A DNA stretch of 64,000 bases from Pseudoalteromonas umbrosa (GCF_030125375.1 NZ_JASJUU010000001.1:62001-126000), one strand, 5' to 3'; shown: positions 17,274 through 26,744, numbered from the stretch's first letter. A program made the numbers and translations. The notes: generated from the letters alone by a model not told the origin.

Positions 17274-18782
17274 ATGAAGATTAAAAGATTTTTTGCAAAA
17301 GATATGCGTACGGCTTTAAAAGAAGTAAAAGATGAACTAGGCGCAGACGCTGTGATCATGTCGAATAAAAAATTGGCTGATGGTGTAGAAATTGTTGCAG
17401 CGATTGATAATGACCGAGTAGCACCTCAACCACAAGTCGCTATGGCTGAGGCGCGCCAAGAAATGGCTCCGGCAGCAACGATGCAAAAATCAACTTATAG
17501 TCAGCCTGCAAGAGTTGTGAAACCTCAAACTCGTCGCCCTCAAGCTCAGCCTCAAGCTAAAGTAGCAGACAGCTTAGAAGCGCTTTTAGAACGGCAGGCT
17601 CCAAAACCTCGTTCACCTGAACTAGCTTCAATGTTTTCTCAATCAGGCATCGATACTGGTGATTTATTTCAACCAAAGACAGAGCAGCAACCTGCATTTA
17701 ATGATGTACACTCTTCTCAGCCTCAAGCTGCGCGCCCTCACTCTGTTAAGCACGCTGAACCAATTGCGTCTGATTGGGATTTTGGAGACGAATTAGACTC
17801 AGAACTTGAGAGCCAACCGATAGCAAGCGGTGGAAATAATGCCTCTCAGGATGAAATGAGTTCAATGCGTGACGAGATGAACGCCATCCGTCAATTATTA
17901 GAATACCAGTTATCAGGTCTAATGAAGCAGGAAATGGACCGCCGAGATCCAACAAGAGCGTGTTTGGTAGACAGATTACAAGGTATGGGTATTAGTGCTG
18001 ATGTTGCAGAGCAAATGGCATGTTTCATACCTGATGATGTATCGAGAAAAGAGGCGTGGAATGCTTTGCTGAATATGGTTGTAAATCAGATGCATACAAC
18101 GAACAATGATATTCTGCGTCAAGGTGGTGTTTATGCTATGGTAGGGCCTACGGGTGTAGGTAAAACGACTACAGTTGCGAAATTAGCAGCGTTAGGCGCA
18201 CAAAAATATGGTGCGGATAAAGTGGCGTTAATCACAACCGATACATATAGAATTGGTGCTTACGAGCAGTTAGCAACTTATGGTAGAATTATTGGCTGTC
18301 CGGTTAAGCAGGTTAAAGATGCAAACGAGTTAGCAGAAGTTCTTTATCATTTGCGAAATAAGCGTCTAGTATTAATAGATACTGCGGGCATGAGTCAAAG
18401 AGACTTGCGTTTAACGGAGCAGCTTAATACATTGATGCGTAGTTCAAGAGTTGATATACGCAGTTATTTAGTATTAAGTGCAACTTCGCAAATGCATGTT
18501 TTACAAGAAACAGTTAATCACTTCAAAAAAGTTAATTTGAGTGGTTGCATTTTCACAAAACTTGATGAATGTCTAAGTTTGGGTGAGATTATTAGTATAG
18601 CGATTCAAAATCGCTTACCAATAGGGTATCTTACCAACGGACAGCGAGTGCCAGAAGACATTCGCGTAGCAAATGCTCAAAAATTAGTTAAAAAAGCTGA
18701 GCAATTGTATTTAAAAAGAACAAAAGCACAACATTCACGACGTGAAGCAGTGGCATCCCAGACAGTAGGAATGTATGATTAA
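17274..18782 (+). CDS. flhF: SRP-type GTPase FlhF, flagellar pole selector
   Basis: FlhF recruits the first flagellar components to the cell pole. The 502-residue protein has the basic N-terminus MKIKRFFAKDMRTALKEVKD. A Q/P-rich, poorly conserved linker covers about 50-190, followed by an SRP54-like NG domain with the P-loop GPTGVGKTTT at 291-300 and DTAGMSQRD. The linker is the least constrained part. It overlaps flhG by 8 bp. FlhG opposes it, stimulating its GTPase and limiting flagellar number. Confidence 0.96.
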   Translation: MKIKRFFAKDMRTALKEVKDELGADAVIMSNKKLADGVEIVAAIDNDRVAPQPQVAMAEARQEMAPAATMQKSTYSQPARVVKPQTRRPQAQPQAKVADSLEALLERQAPKPRSPELASMFSQSGIDTGDLFQPKTEQQPAFNDVHSSQPQAARPHSVKHAEPIASDWDFGDELDSELESQPIASGGNNASQDEMSSMRDEMNAIRQLLEYQLSGLMKQEMDRRDPTRACLVDRLQGMGISADVAEQMACFIPDDVSRKEAWNALLNMVVNQMHTTNNDILRQGGVYAMVGPTGVGKTTTVAKLAALGAQKYGADKVALITTDTYRIGAYEQLATYGRIIGCPVKQVKDANELAEVLYHLRNKRLVLIDTAGMSQRDLRLTEQLNTLMRSSRVDIRSYLVLSATSQMHVLQETVNHFKKVNLSGCIFTKLDECLSLGEIISIAIQNRLPIGYLTNGQRVPEDIRVANAQKLVKKAEQLYLKRTKAQHSRREAVASQTVGMYD

Positions 18783-19635
18783 TACAGTTTTAGATCAAGC
18801 AAGTGGCCTGCGTAAAATGAATCAAAAAAGTAACCACGGAGTAAAAGTAATAGCAGTAACTGGTGGTAAAGGAGGAGTCGGCAAGACCAATGTTTCATTA
18901 AATACTGCAATTGCGTTAGGACAACAGGGCCATAGAGTATTAGTTTTAGATGCTGACCTTGGATTGGCAAATTGTGACGTAATGCTTGGGTTACGTGTTG
19001 AGCGTAATTTATCACATGTGCTATCTGGCGAATGTGAACTGGATGAGATTTTAGTTGAAGGTCCTGCCGGTATTAGAATTGTGCCAGCGACATCTGGCTC
19101 GCAAAATATGGTTGAATTGAGTCCTGCTGAACATGCTGGTCTGATTCGCGCGTTTAGTGAGTTGAGTAATGATTTTGATGTTCTAATCGTTGATACAGCC
19201 GCAGGTATATCAGACATGGTTCTAAGTTTTTCAAGAGCCGCTCAAGATGTGATGGTAGTGGTTTGTGATGAGCCAACATCTATCACTGATGCATACGCAC
19301 TTATCAAAGTTCTTAGCCGAGAACATGGAGTTTACAAATTTAAGATTGTTGCGAATATGGTTAGAAGTTTGCGCGAAGGACAAGAGTTGTTTGCGAAACT
19401 GTCTAAAGTTACAGACCGTTTTTTAGATGTGGCATTAGAGCTCGTCGCGACAATCCCTTTCGATGAAAACATGCGAAAGTCATCTCGCCGTCAAAAAACA
19501 ATTGTTGAACTCTACCCTAACTCTCCAGCCGCAGTCGCTTTTAGAGGGTTAGCAAGCAAGGCTGTTAAATGGCCTGTGCCACACCAGCCCTCTGGTCACC
19601 TAGAGTTTTTCATTGAGCAGTTAGTTAACGGGTAA
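18775..19635 (+). CDS. flhG: MinD-like ATPase FlhG (FleN), flagellar number regulator
   Basis: FlhG is a MinD/ParA-type ATPase that restricts flagella to one per pole. In related bacteria it also inhibits the master activator. The 286-residue product has the N-terminal DQASGLRKM motif, matching the FlhF-activating DQAxxLR peptide of this family. The deviant Walker A GGKGGVGKT is at about 30-38 and the switch region contains VDTAAGISDMV. It overlaps flhF by 8 bp and is followed after 2 bp by fliA. Confidence 0.95.
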   Translation: MINTVLDQASGLRKMNQKSNHGVKVIAVTGGKGGVGKTNVSLNTAIALGQQGHRVLVLDADLGLANCDVMLGLRVERNLSHVLSGECELDEILVEGPAGIRIVPATSGSQNMVELSPAEHAGLIRAFSELSNDFDVLIVDTAAGISDMVLSFSRAAQDVMVVVCDEPTSITDAYALIKVLSREHGVYKFKIVANMVRSLREGQELFAKLSKVTDRFLDVALELVATIPFDENMRKSSRRQKTIVELYPNSPAAVAFRGLASKAVKWPVPHQPSGHLEFFIEQLVNG

Positions 19636-19637
19636 TT

Positions 19638-20372
19638 ATGGCTACACCGGTCAATCGAATGGCGGGATATCAAACAGCGGACCATCTTCATAAGGTGGTC
19701 GAGCGTCATACACCTTTAGTCAAAAAAGTGGCTTGTCATTTACTTGCAAGGCTTCCCGCAAGCGTTCAGCTCGATGACCTCATTCAGTCAGGAATGATAG
19801 GTTTAATTGAAGCTACGAAAAATTTTGATGCAAGCAAAGGGGCAAGCTTTGAAACGTTTGCAGGCATTCGAATTAGAGGTGCCATGTTAGACGAGATACG
19901 CCGTGGTGACTGGGCCCCACGCTCGGTGCATAAAAATAGTCGTATGGTTGCAGAGGCGATTGCAGAGCTAGAAACAGCACTAGGTCGTGAGCCTAAAGAC
20001 ACTGAAATCGCTGAAAAACTTGATATTCCCTTAGATGAGTACCATCATATTTTACATGACGTGAATGCAAGTAAAATTATTGGCATTGAAGACTTAGGTG
20101 TCGATCAAGACGTAATTTCACCTGCAGGCAGTGATTTAGCGCTAGACAAACCATTCAATAACGTTAAGAATGAGCGCTTTAATGAGTCGTTAGTAGAAGC
20201 AATAAAAACGCTACCTGAGCGTGATGCGATGGTTTTGTCTTTGTACTACAACGATGAAATGAATTTAAAAGAGATTGGCCAAATCCTAGATGTGAGCGAG
20301 TCTCGAGTGAGTCAGATTCACGGTCAGGCAATGATTAAACTCAGAGCTAAGATAAATGACTGGATCAATTAG
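19638..20372 (+). CDS. fliA: flagellar sigma factor FliA (sigma-28)
   Basis: FliA directs RNA polymerase to late flagellar and chemotaxis promoters. The 244-residue protein has region 2 (LPASVQLDDLIQSGMIGLIE, then FETFAGIRIRGAMLDEIRRG) and region 4 with a helix-turn-helix (MNLKEIGQILDVSESRVSQI). It follows flhG by 2 bp. It is the last gene before the chemotaxis block, which starts 47 bp later. Confidence 0.96.
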   Translation: MATPVNRMAGYQTADHLHKVVERHTPLVKKVACHLLARLPASVQLDDLIQSGMIGLIEATKNFDASKGASFETFAGIRIRGAMLDEIRRGDWAPRSVHKNSRMVAEAIAELETALGREPKDTEIAEKLDIPLDEYHHILHDVNASKIIGIEDLGVDQDVISPAGSDLALDKPFNNVKNERFNESLVEAIKTLPERDAMVLSLYYNDEMNLKEIGQILDVSESRVSQIHGQAMIKLRAKINDWIN

Positions 20373-20419
20373 AGTACATTTTAATATTTTTTTAGGTTCA
20401 AACCTCACCGGAGGAAGTT

Positions 20420-20803
20420 TTGGATAAGAACATGAAAATTCTCGTGGTTGATGATTTCTCTACAATGAGAAGAATAATCAAAAACCTTTTGAGAGACTTA
20501 GGCTTTACAAATGTTCAAGAGGCAGATGATGGCAGCACTGCGCTTCCAATGTTACAAAATCAAGAATTTGACTTTGTTGTTACAGATTGGAACATGCCGG
20601 GCATGCAAGGCATCGACTTGTTGAGAGCGATTAGAGCCGACGATAGCCTTAAGCATATTCCTGTGCTTATGGTAACTGCAGAAGCCAAAAAAGAACAAAT
20701 TGTTGCAGCAGCTCAAGCTGGTGTAAATGGTTACATTGTAAAACCGTTTACTGCTGGAACACTGAAAACTAAGTTAGAAAAAGTTTTTGAACGCTTAGGC
20801 TAG
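20420..20803 (+). CDS. cheY: chemotaxis response regulator CheY
   Basis: CheY is phosphorylated by CheA and binds FliM to change flagellar rotation. The 127-residue single receiver domain has acidic residues D11/D12, phospho-acceptor D56 ([12 protein letters not shown]), the conserved T in VTAEAK and the lysine in IVKPF. I use the TTG start at 20420 because GGAGG at 20410-20414 is 5 bases upstream. The first ATG, four codons later, would be too far from it. Confidence 0.96.
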   Translation: MDKNMKILVVDDFSTMRRIIKNLLRDLGFTNVQEADDGSTALPMLQNQEFDFVVTDWNMPGMQGIDLLRAIRADDSLKHIPVLMVTAEAKKEQIVAAAQAGVNGYIVKPFTAGTLKTKLEKVFERLG

Positions 20804-20823
20804 TTACGAGTAAGGATAGGCTT

Positions 20824-21591
20824 ATGTCAGAATCCTCTGCGCCACAAATTACATTAGAGCAAGCGAAGCAGCTTGTTGAGTATCTTGAAAACGGTGAACA
20901 AGAAAAAGCTGATCAAATTTTAATTGAAGCAACTAACAAAGAACAGTCAGAGTTATTTGCCGAAGTCGGAAAATTGACACGCCAGTTACACGAGTCGTTG
21001 AAAAACTTCGAGTTAGACACGCGTTTATCAGACTTAACTACAGAAGCCTTACCAGATGCTAAACAACGTTTAAACTATGTCATGGAAATGACGGAGAACG
21101 CTGCGAACAAAACGATGGATGCGGTTGAAGCGAGTCTACCGCTTGCTCAAGAGCTGGCTGATGACCTTTCTGAGATCAAGCCTACCTGGGATAGGTTGAT
21201 GAGTCGTGATATACAGCTCGGAGAATTCAAATCTCTTTGTCACGACTTAAATGATTTTATGCAATCTTCACAAGGCCGTACAGACGAATTACAAAGCTTG
21301 ATGACAAATGTTTTGATGGCACAAGACTATCAAGATTTGACCGGTCAGGTTATTCGAAGAGTTATTGAACTTGTTCGAGAGGTAGAAGACAGCTTAATAC
21401 ACCTTTTGACTGTTTTCGGCACGACAGAAGTGGGTCAACTTAATACGGCTCAACAACCACAAGAAGTAGTTGAAACCACCACTGATGAACTATCTGGTCC
21501 AGAAGGGCCTATCATTGACGCTGAAGAACGAGATGATGTTGTGTCTGGTCAAGATGAAGTTGATGATTTGTTATCTAGTTTGGGTTTCTAA
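20824..21591 (+). CDS. cheZ: CheY-phosphate phosphatase CheZ
   Basis: CheZ removes the phosphate from CheY. The 255-residue protein has the long helical hairpin with the catalytic segment MAQDYQDLTGQVIRRVIELV. An acidic linker follows, and the extreme C-terminus GQDEVDDLLSSLGF is the CheY-tethering peptide. Its first 60 residues are also helical. It sits between cheY and cheA. Confidence 0.95.
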   Translation: MSESSAPQITLEQAKQLVEYLENGEQEKADQILIEATNKEQSELFAEVGKLTRQLHESLKNFELDTRLSDLTTEALPDAKQRLNYVMEMTENAANKTMDAVEASLPLAQELADDLSEIKPTWDRLMSRDIQLGEFKSLCHDLNDFMQSSQGRTDELQSLMTNVLMAQDYQDLTGQVIRRVIELVREVEDSLIHLLTVFGTTEVGQLNTAQQPQEVVETTTDELSGPEGPIIDAEERDDVVSGQDEVDDLLSSLGF

Positions 21592-21606
21592 TAGGAGAGT
21601 ATAATA

Positions 21607-23877
21607 ATGAGCTTTGAAGTCGATGAAGATATCTTACAAGACTTTCTTGTTGAAGCTGGAGAAATACTCGAACTGTTATCTGAGCAACTTGTTGAGTTAG
21701 AAAATAACCCAGATGACAAAGATTTGCTGAATGCAATTTTCAGAGGGTTCCATACCGTAAAAGGGGGAGCTGGGTTTTTAGGCATGAACGAGCTTGTTGA
21801 TGCTTGTCATGGTGCTGAAAATGTTTTCGACGTATTGAGGCAAGGGCAGCGTTCGGTTAATCCTGAACTTATGGATGTGATCTTGCAGTCGCTGGATACA
21901 ATAAATGATATGTTCGCGTGTATTCAAAACCGTGAGCAGCCAGAACCAGCGGATCAAGAGCTACTAGATATCTTGCACAAGCTCAGCCAGCCAGAATCAG
22001 CTGACGAAGAAATAGTTGCGCCAGCTGTTACTGCTGAACCAGCTCCAGAGCCAGAGCCTATTATCGATTCTGAAGATGATGTTTTGTTTGATGTTGGAGA
22101 TGGTGAACCAGCAACATCTGACAGCATCGATGAAATCACAGAAGAAGAATTTGAAAGCCTACTAGATGAACTTCATGGTTCAGGTAATGGGCCTGCAGCT
22201 GAAGAGCCACAAGTATCACCATCCGCTCCTTCATCTGCACCTCCATCAAATGTGAATGATGGAGATATTACAGACGACGAATTCGATAGTTTGTTGGATG
22301 AATTGCATGGTGTAGGTCAATTTGGTGCCAAAAGTGACACTTCACCTGCGCCTAGCGGCCAAGACACAAGTGCACCTGCACCTTCAACCCCAACTCCGGC
22401 GGCTCCTCAGAGTTCTTCCAGTGGTGGTGATGAAGAAATTAATGATGATGAATTTGAAGCGTTGCTGGATGAACTTCATGGTAGAGGTCAAGCGCCAAAA
22501 AACTTAGAAGAATCATCGGGTGCATCAGGTTCAGCACCAGTACAAGCCCCTAAAACGGAAGCGACTCCGTCCCCTTCGCCAAAACCTGCTGCAAAACCAC
22601 AACCAGCACCTAAAGCGGATGCACCTAAGCCTGTTGCAAAGGCTGCGCCTAAAGCTGCACCGGCAAAATCCGAGCCCAAAGGTGGTGCGCAGAAAAAGCC
22701 TGCTGCTCAGGCAGAAACAACAGTTCGTGTTGATACAAAACGACTCGACCAAATAATGAATATGGTAGGGGAACTTGTACTAGTTCGTAACCGTTTGGTC
22801 AGCCTTGCAAATAACAGTAATAGTGAGGCAATGGGTAAAGCCATATCAAATCTTGATGTGGTGACCGCTGATTTACAAGGTGCGGTCATGAAAACCCGAA
22901 TGCAGCCTATCAAAAAAGTATTCGGCAGATTCCCGAGAGTTGTAAGAGACTTGGCTCGAAGCCTTAAAAAAGATATCAACCTGATTCTTGAAGGTGAAGA
23001 TACGGATCTGGATAAAAACTTAGTTGAGGCATTGGCAGATCCGTTGGTGCACTTGGTTAGAAATTCGGTAGACCACGGTATTGAGATGCCAGACGTCCGT
23101 GAGGCCGGTGGTAAATCTCGTACAGGTACAGTTACGCTCTCTGCTTCGCAAGAGGGGGACCATATTCTTTTGACCATCAGAGATGATGGTGCAGGTATGG
23201 ACCCTGAAAAACTAAAGAAAATAGCAATAAGCAAAGGCGTTATTGATTCAGATCAGGCGAGTAGATTGTCAGATACTGAAGCATATAATCTAATTTTTGC
23301 ACCGGGTTTTTCAACCAAAGAAGAAATTTCTGACATCTCAGGTCGAGGTGTTGGTATGGATGTAGTTAAAACGAAGATCACGCAGCTGAATGGTCAAGTT
23401 AACATCCAGTCTGAGTTAGGTGTAGGCACCATCTTAGAAATTAAGGTACCGCTGACACTGGCTATTTTGCCAACCTTAATGGTGATGGTTGGTCAGCAAA
23501 CATTTGCTTTACCACTTGCTGGTGTAAGTGAAATCTTCCATCTTGATTTGACTAAAACAAATGTAGTTGATGGCCAGTTAACGATCATTGTGCGTGAGAA
23601 GGCAATTCCACTGTTTTATCTCGAACACTGGTTGGTTAAAGGTACAGACATTAATCAGAAAAAAGCCGAAGGACATGTTGTTATCGTACAAATAGGTACT
23701 CAACAAGTCGGCTTTGTAGTTGACTCACTGATAGGTCAAGAAGAAGTGGTGATTAAACCTCTAGATTCCTTACTACAAGGCACTCCAGGTATGGCAGGTG
23801 CGACTATTACATCAGATGGTGGCATAGCCTTGATCTTAGATGTACCAAGCATGTTGAAGCATTACGCAGGCAAATAA
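21607..23877 (+). CDS. cheA: chemotaxis histidine kinase CheA
   Basis: CheA phosphorylates CheY and CheB in response to receptors. The 756-residue protein has the HPt (P1) domain with phospho-acceptor H49 (RGFHTVKGG). A 240-residue linker with no recognisable P2 follows, then the P3 dimerisation domain from about 370, the HATPase P4 (VRNSVDHGIE, DDGAGMD, GRGVGMDVV) and the CheW-like P5. The linker holds three copies of a motif (ITEEEFESLLDELHG at 177-191, variants at 221-235 and 278-292). It ends in a Pro/Ala/Lys-rich stretch. In vibrios the CheA linker carries the ParP-interacting LID region, so this linker may serve that purpose. Confidence 0.96.
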   Translation: MSFEVDEDILQDFLVEAGEILELLSEQLVELENNPDDKDLLNAIFRGFHTVKGGAGFLGMNELVDACHGAENVFDVLRQGQRSVNPELMDVILQSLDTINDMFACIQNREQPEPADQELLDILHKLSQPESADEEIVAPAVTAEPAPEPEPIIDSEDDVLFDVGDGEPATSDSIDEITEEEFESLLDELHGSGNGPAAEEPQVSPSAPSSAPPSNVNDGDITDDEFDSLLDELHGVGQFGAKSDTSPAPSGQDTSAPAPSTPTPAAPQSSSSGGDEEINDDEFEALLDELHGRGQAPKNLEESSGASGSAPVQAPKTEATPSPSPKPAAKPQPAPKADAPKPVAKAAPKAAPAKSEPKGGAQKKPAAQAETTVRVDTKRLDQIMNMVGELVLVRNRLVSLANNSNSEAMGKAISNLDVVTADLQGAVMKTRMQPIKKVFGRFPRVVRDLARSLKKDINLILEGEDTDLDKNLVEALADPLVHLVRNSVDHGIEMPDVREAGGKSRTGTVTLSASQEGDHILLTIRDDGAGMDPEKLKKIAISKGVIDSDQASRLSDTEAYNLIFAPGFSTKEEISDISGRGVGMDVVKTKITQLNGQVNIQSELGVGTILEIKVPLTLAILPTLMVMVGQQTFALPLAGVSEIFHLDLTKTNVVDGQLTIIVREKAIPLFYLEHWLVKGTDINQKKAEGHVVIVQIGTQQVGFVVDSLIGQEEVVIKPLDSLLQGTPGMAGATITSDGGIALILDVPSMLKHYAGK

Positions 23878-23906
23878 CATTCAATGTTGTTTGTTGTCAC
23901 CGAATT

Positions 23907-23930
23907 AGTGGTGCCAAAGGCACCACTTTT
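23907..23930 (+). terminator. hairpin between cheA and cheB
   Basis: A perfect 9-bp stem, AGTGGTGCC with GGCACCACT, around an AAA loop, running into TTTTC. It lies 30 bp after the cheA stop and 26 bp before cheB, inside what would otherwise be one operon. The T run is short, so it may be an attenuator lowering expression of the genes downstream rather than a full stop. Confidence 0.6.
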
Positions 23931-23955
23931 CGGATCTGTAACATAAAAAAGAGCG

Positions 23956-25101
23956 ATGCCAATGGCAGTAGTTGATGACTCGAGTTTTTTCCGTCGTCGT
24001 GTAAGTGAAATACTAGAAAAAGATGCAGGAATTGAGGTCATTGACTTCGCAGTCAATGGTCAAGAAGCTGTTGAAAAAGCAAGTAAGTTGCGACCTGATG
24101 TGATAACAATGGACGTTGAAATGCCCGTATTAGATGGCATTAGCGCTGTCAAAAAAATAATGCAAAGCAACCCAACGCCTATTTTGATGTTTTCGTCGTT
24201 GACCCGTGAGGGAGCGAGTGCAACTTTAGATGCGTTAGACGCTGGAGCTGTCGACTTTTTACCGAAAAAGTTTGAAGATATTGCTCGTAACAGCGAGGAT
24301 GCTACTCGAGCATTGCAAACAAAGGTTAAGGAAATTGGTAGAAAGCGTGTAAGTCGCTTTACTCGTCCTATGACAACTGCCAAACCTGCGACACCTGCGA
24401 GCACATCGCCTAAACCTGCTTCGAGTTTAAGAAGTAGCTCTTCGGTCGCGCAGCCAGACCGAAGCTTTCAAAAAGCGCCGGTGGAGTCTACACCACAACG
24501 TAGTTTTAAAGCGTCAGGAAAATCATATAAAGTTGTTGCAATTGGCACCTCTACGGGCGGACCTGTGGCTCTTCAAACGATTTTGACGCAACTACCTGCT
24601 AATTTTCCTCATCCTATTTTGCTAATCCAACACATGCCTGCAGCGTTCACTCCTGCATTTGCTCAGCGATTAAATAGTTTGTGCAAAATAAAGGTCAAAG
24701 AGGCAGAGCAGGGAGATAAACTGATGCCAGGCGTTGCGTATTTAGCGCCGGGTGGTAAGCAAATGATGGTCGAGTCTAGAGGCGGCAGCAAAACGCTGAA
24801 GGTGTTTGAGGACGATAGCCCTAGAATTACTTATAAACCATGTGTTGATGTTACCTTTGCAAGCACAGCAAAAGCCTATTCAGGTGATGTATTGGCAATT
24901 GTGTTAACAGGTATGGGCGCAGACGGTAGAGATGGTGCTCGTATGCTGAAACAAGTTGGCGCAACAATTTGGGCTCAAGATGAAAAGACCTGTGTTGTAT
25001 ATGGCATGCCTCAAGCAGTCGCTGCAGCTGGTTTGTCATCAGAAAGTCTAGCTTTACAAGACGTTGCGCTGCGGATTAATAAAGAGCTGGGGATTGCTTA
25101 A
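23956..25101 (+). CDS. cheB: chemotaxis methylesterase CheB
   Basis: CheB demethylates (and deamidates) glutamates on chemoreceptors when phosphorylated by CheA. The 381-residue protein has a receiver domain (D7/D8, phospho-acceptor D53, PKKF lysine), a Ser/Pro/Lys linker at about 135-175 and the C-terminal esterase domain. The catalytic triad motifs are IGTSTGG (Ser), QHMPAAF (His) and [10 protein letters not shown] (Asp). The N-terminus [10 protein letters not shown] is a few residues shorter than usual. An in-frame TAA at 23944 rules out a longer form, and the second ATG at 23962 is also possible. Confidence 0.95.
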   Translation: MPMAVVDDSSFFRRRVSEILEKDAGIEVIDFAVNGQEAVEKASKLRPDVITMDVEMPVLDGISAVKKIMQSNPTPILMFSSLTREGASATLDALDAGAVDFLPKKFEDIARNSEDATRALQTKVKEIGRKRVSRFTRPMTTAKPATPASTSPKPASSLRSSSSVAQPDRSFQKAPVESTPQRSFKASGKSYKVVAIGTSTGGPVALQTILTQLPANFPHPILLIQHMPAAFTPAFAQRLNSLCKIKVKEAEQGDKLMPGVAYLAPGGKQMMVESRGGSKTLKVFEDDSPRITYKPCVDVTFASTAKAYSGDVLAIVLTGMGADGRDGARMLKQVGATIWAQDEKTCVVYGMPQAVAAAGLSSESLALQDVALRINKELGIA

Positions 25102-25162
25102 AGTATATAAACTAGTTAGATGTAGCTTTGTCATGAAAGTCACAAAGGAATAAAATAATAAA

Positions 25163-25948
25163 GTGAAAATTTGGACGGTAGCGAATCAAAAAGGTGGTGT
25201 AGGTAAAACGACCACTGCGGTTAGCTTGGGCGGCATTCTTGCAGCCGAAGGGAAAAAGGTATTATTAATTGATACGGATCCGCATGCATCACTAACATAT
25301 TACTTTGGAATAGACTCAGAAGATCTAGAGGTGAGTGTTTATGATATTTTTATCCGCGGTTCCAACATGCAAAGCGAAGAAATATTGCAAGCCTTGTGCC
25401 CTTCAACCGTTGAGAGTCTAGATATCCTACCTGCGACAATGGCGATTGCAACGTTAGACCGAAGCATGGGAAATCGCTCTGGCATGGGTCTGATACTAAA
25501 AAAAGCGCTAGCTAAAATTAGTGATTATTACGATTACGCTATCTTGGATTGTCCACCAGTACTTGGTGTGTTAATGGTCAATGCATTAGCTGCTAGTGAG
25601 CGCATTTTAATTCCCGTGCAAACTGAGTTTCTGGCACTGAAAGGGCTCGATAGAATGATGCGAACAATGACATTAATGCAAAGTTCGCATTCTAAGCAAT
25701 ATCAATATACTATAGTCCCTACAATGTACGATAAGCGTACGAAAGCATCTTTAGAAGCGTATAAATCGTTAGTCGAATCATATCAGGATAAAGTGTGGCC
25801 GGGTGTTATCCCTGTTGATACTAAATTCAGAGATGCTAGCTTGGCACAGAAGGTTCCGGTACAATTCTGCCCCAAATCAAGAGGCGTATATGCATATCGA
25901 GCTTTGCTTGAGCATATTGGTGAATTAGAAAGAGGTAAGAATGAGTAA
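25163..25948 (+). CDS. parC: ParA-like ATPase ParC, chemosensory array positioning
   Basis: This ParA/Soj-family ATPase has the deviant Walker A motif QKGGVGKTTT near residues 9-18 and the IDTDPHAS switch. Its place between cheB and a CheW-domain protein matches ParC of Vibrio. There it marks the pole and recruits chemosensory arrays so that each daughter inherits one. No ParB gene or parS sites are nearby, which argues against a chromosome-partition role. The start is GTG behind AAGGA. It overlaps the next gene by 8 bp. Confidence 0.88.
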   Translation: MKIWTVANQKGGVGKTTTAVSLGGILAAEGKKVLLIDTDPHASLTYYFGIDSEDLEVSVYDIFIRGSNMQSEEILQALCPSTVESLDILPATMAIATLDRSMGNRSGMGLILKKALAKISDYYDYAILDCPPVLGVLMVNALAASERILIPVQTEFLALKGLDRMMRTMTLMQSSHSKQYQYTIVPTMYDKRTKASLEAYKSLVESYQDKVWPGVIPVDTKFRDASLAQKVPVQFCPKSRGVYAYRALLEHIGELERGKNE

Positions 25949-26720
25949 GCACCTGTTTGCAAATGAACAAGTGATGAAACAATATCTTGGCGCCTTATTG
26001 CAAGAAGAGGATGGCCAGGATGTTGCACTTGCGCCAGTTGCAAGGCTGCTTGAATCAGTGCCTGACGTACAAAAGCAACTACTCGAACAAGTCGAGAATA
26101 AAGACGCATTAACAGCAGATGTTGAGGTAAAAGTTCAGCCACAGGAGAAGATTGTAGAGAAGGTTCTGCAAGAAACTCCAGTGATGCCAGTCCAAGAGCT
26201 TGAGATAACTGAAAATACAACTATTATCAAAGAACAAGCGCCTGCTAAGAGTGCTGCGAAGGAAGCTTTTATTGAAGGGGAGTTTCAGGCTTTATTCTTT
26301 GAAGTTGCTGGGCTGACGTTAGCCGTTCCTCTGCAAGCGTTGGGTGGCATTCACCAGCTTACTGAGGTCAATCAGTTATTTGGAAAACCCAAGTGGTTCA
26401 AAGGGGTGATGCTGAACCGTGAAGAGAAGCTGAACGTTGTTGATACTGCCAGGTGGGTTATGCCTGAAAAGTTTACCCCTGAATTGGAATCAAAGCTCAA
26501 TTATCAATATTTGATAATGCTAGGAGATAGCCAGTGGGGGCTGCTAGCAGAAAAGTTAGTCAATAACATTACACTCACTGCCGATGATGTAAAATGGCGA
26601 ACAGCATGTGGTAAGCGTCCATGGCTTGCGGGCGTTATTAAAGAAAAAATGTGTGCGCTTATTGACGTAGAGAATTTAAATAGGTTGCTAGAAAAAGGCC
26701 TCGATAGCCGAGAGCAGTAA
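25941..26720 (+). CDS. parP: CheW-domain array anchor protein ParP
   Basis: The 259-residue protein has an N-terminal region (about 1-105) that is helical then acidic/low complexity. A CheW-like domain follows at about 113-255 (FQALFFEVAGLTLAVPLQAL, then KWFKGVMLNREEKLNVVDTA). Position and architecture match Vibrio ParP, whose CheW-like (AIF) domain holds CheA in the array while the N-terminus binds ParC. The 8-bp overlap with parC supports that partnership. The name is by analogy. Confidence 0.83.
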   Translation: MSKHLFANEQVMKQYLGALLQEEDGQDVALAPVARLLESVPDVQKQLLEQVENKDALTADVEVKVQPQEKIVEKVLQETPVMPVQELEITENTTIIKEQAPAKSAAKEAFIEGEFQALFFEVAGLTLAVPLQALGGIHQLTEVNQLFGKPKWFKGVMLNREEKLNVVDTARWVMPEKFTPELESKLNYQYLIMLGDSQWGLLAEKLVNNITLTADDVKWRTACGKRPWLAGVIKEKMCALIDVENLNRLLEKGLDSREQ

Positions 26721-26744
26721 CTAGCATCAATCTGGAGTTTAATC

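Noticed and set aside
22488..22756. Several open frames opposite and beside the cheA linker
   Set aside because: They result from the Pro/Ala/Lys-rich biased sequence of the linker, and the cheA frame is continuous through it.
25163..25948. Chromosome partition ParA
   Set aside because: There is no parB or parS nearby, and the che-operon context with a CheW-domain partner fits ParC better.
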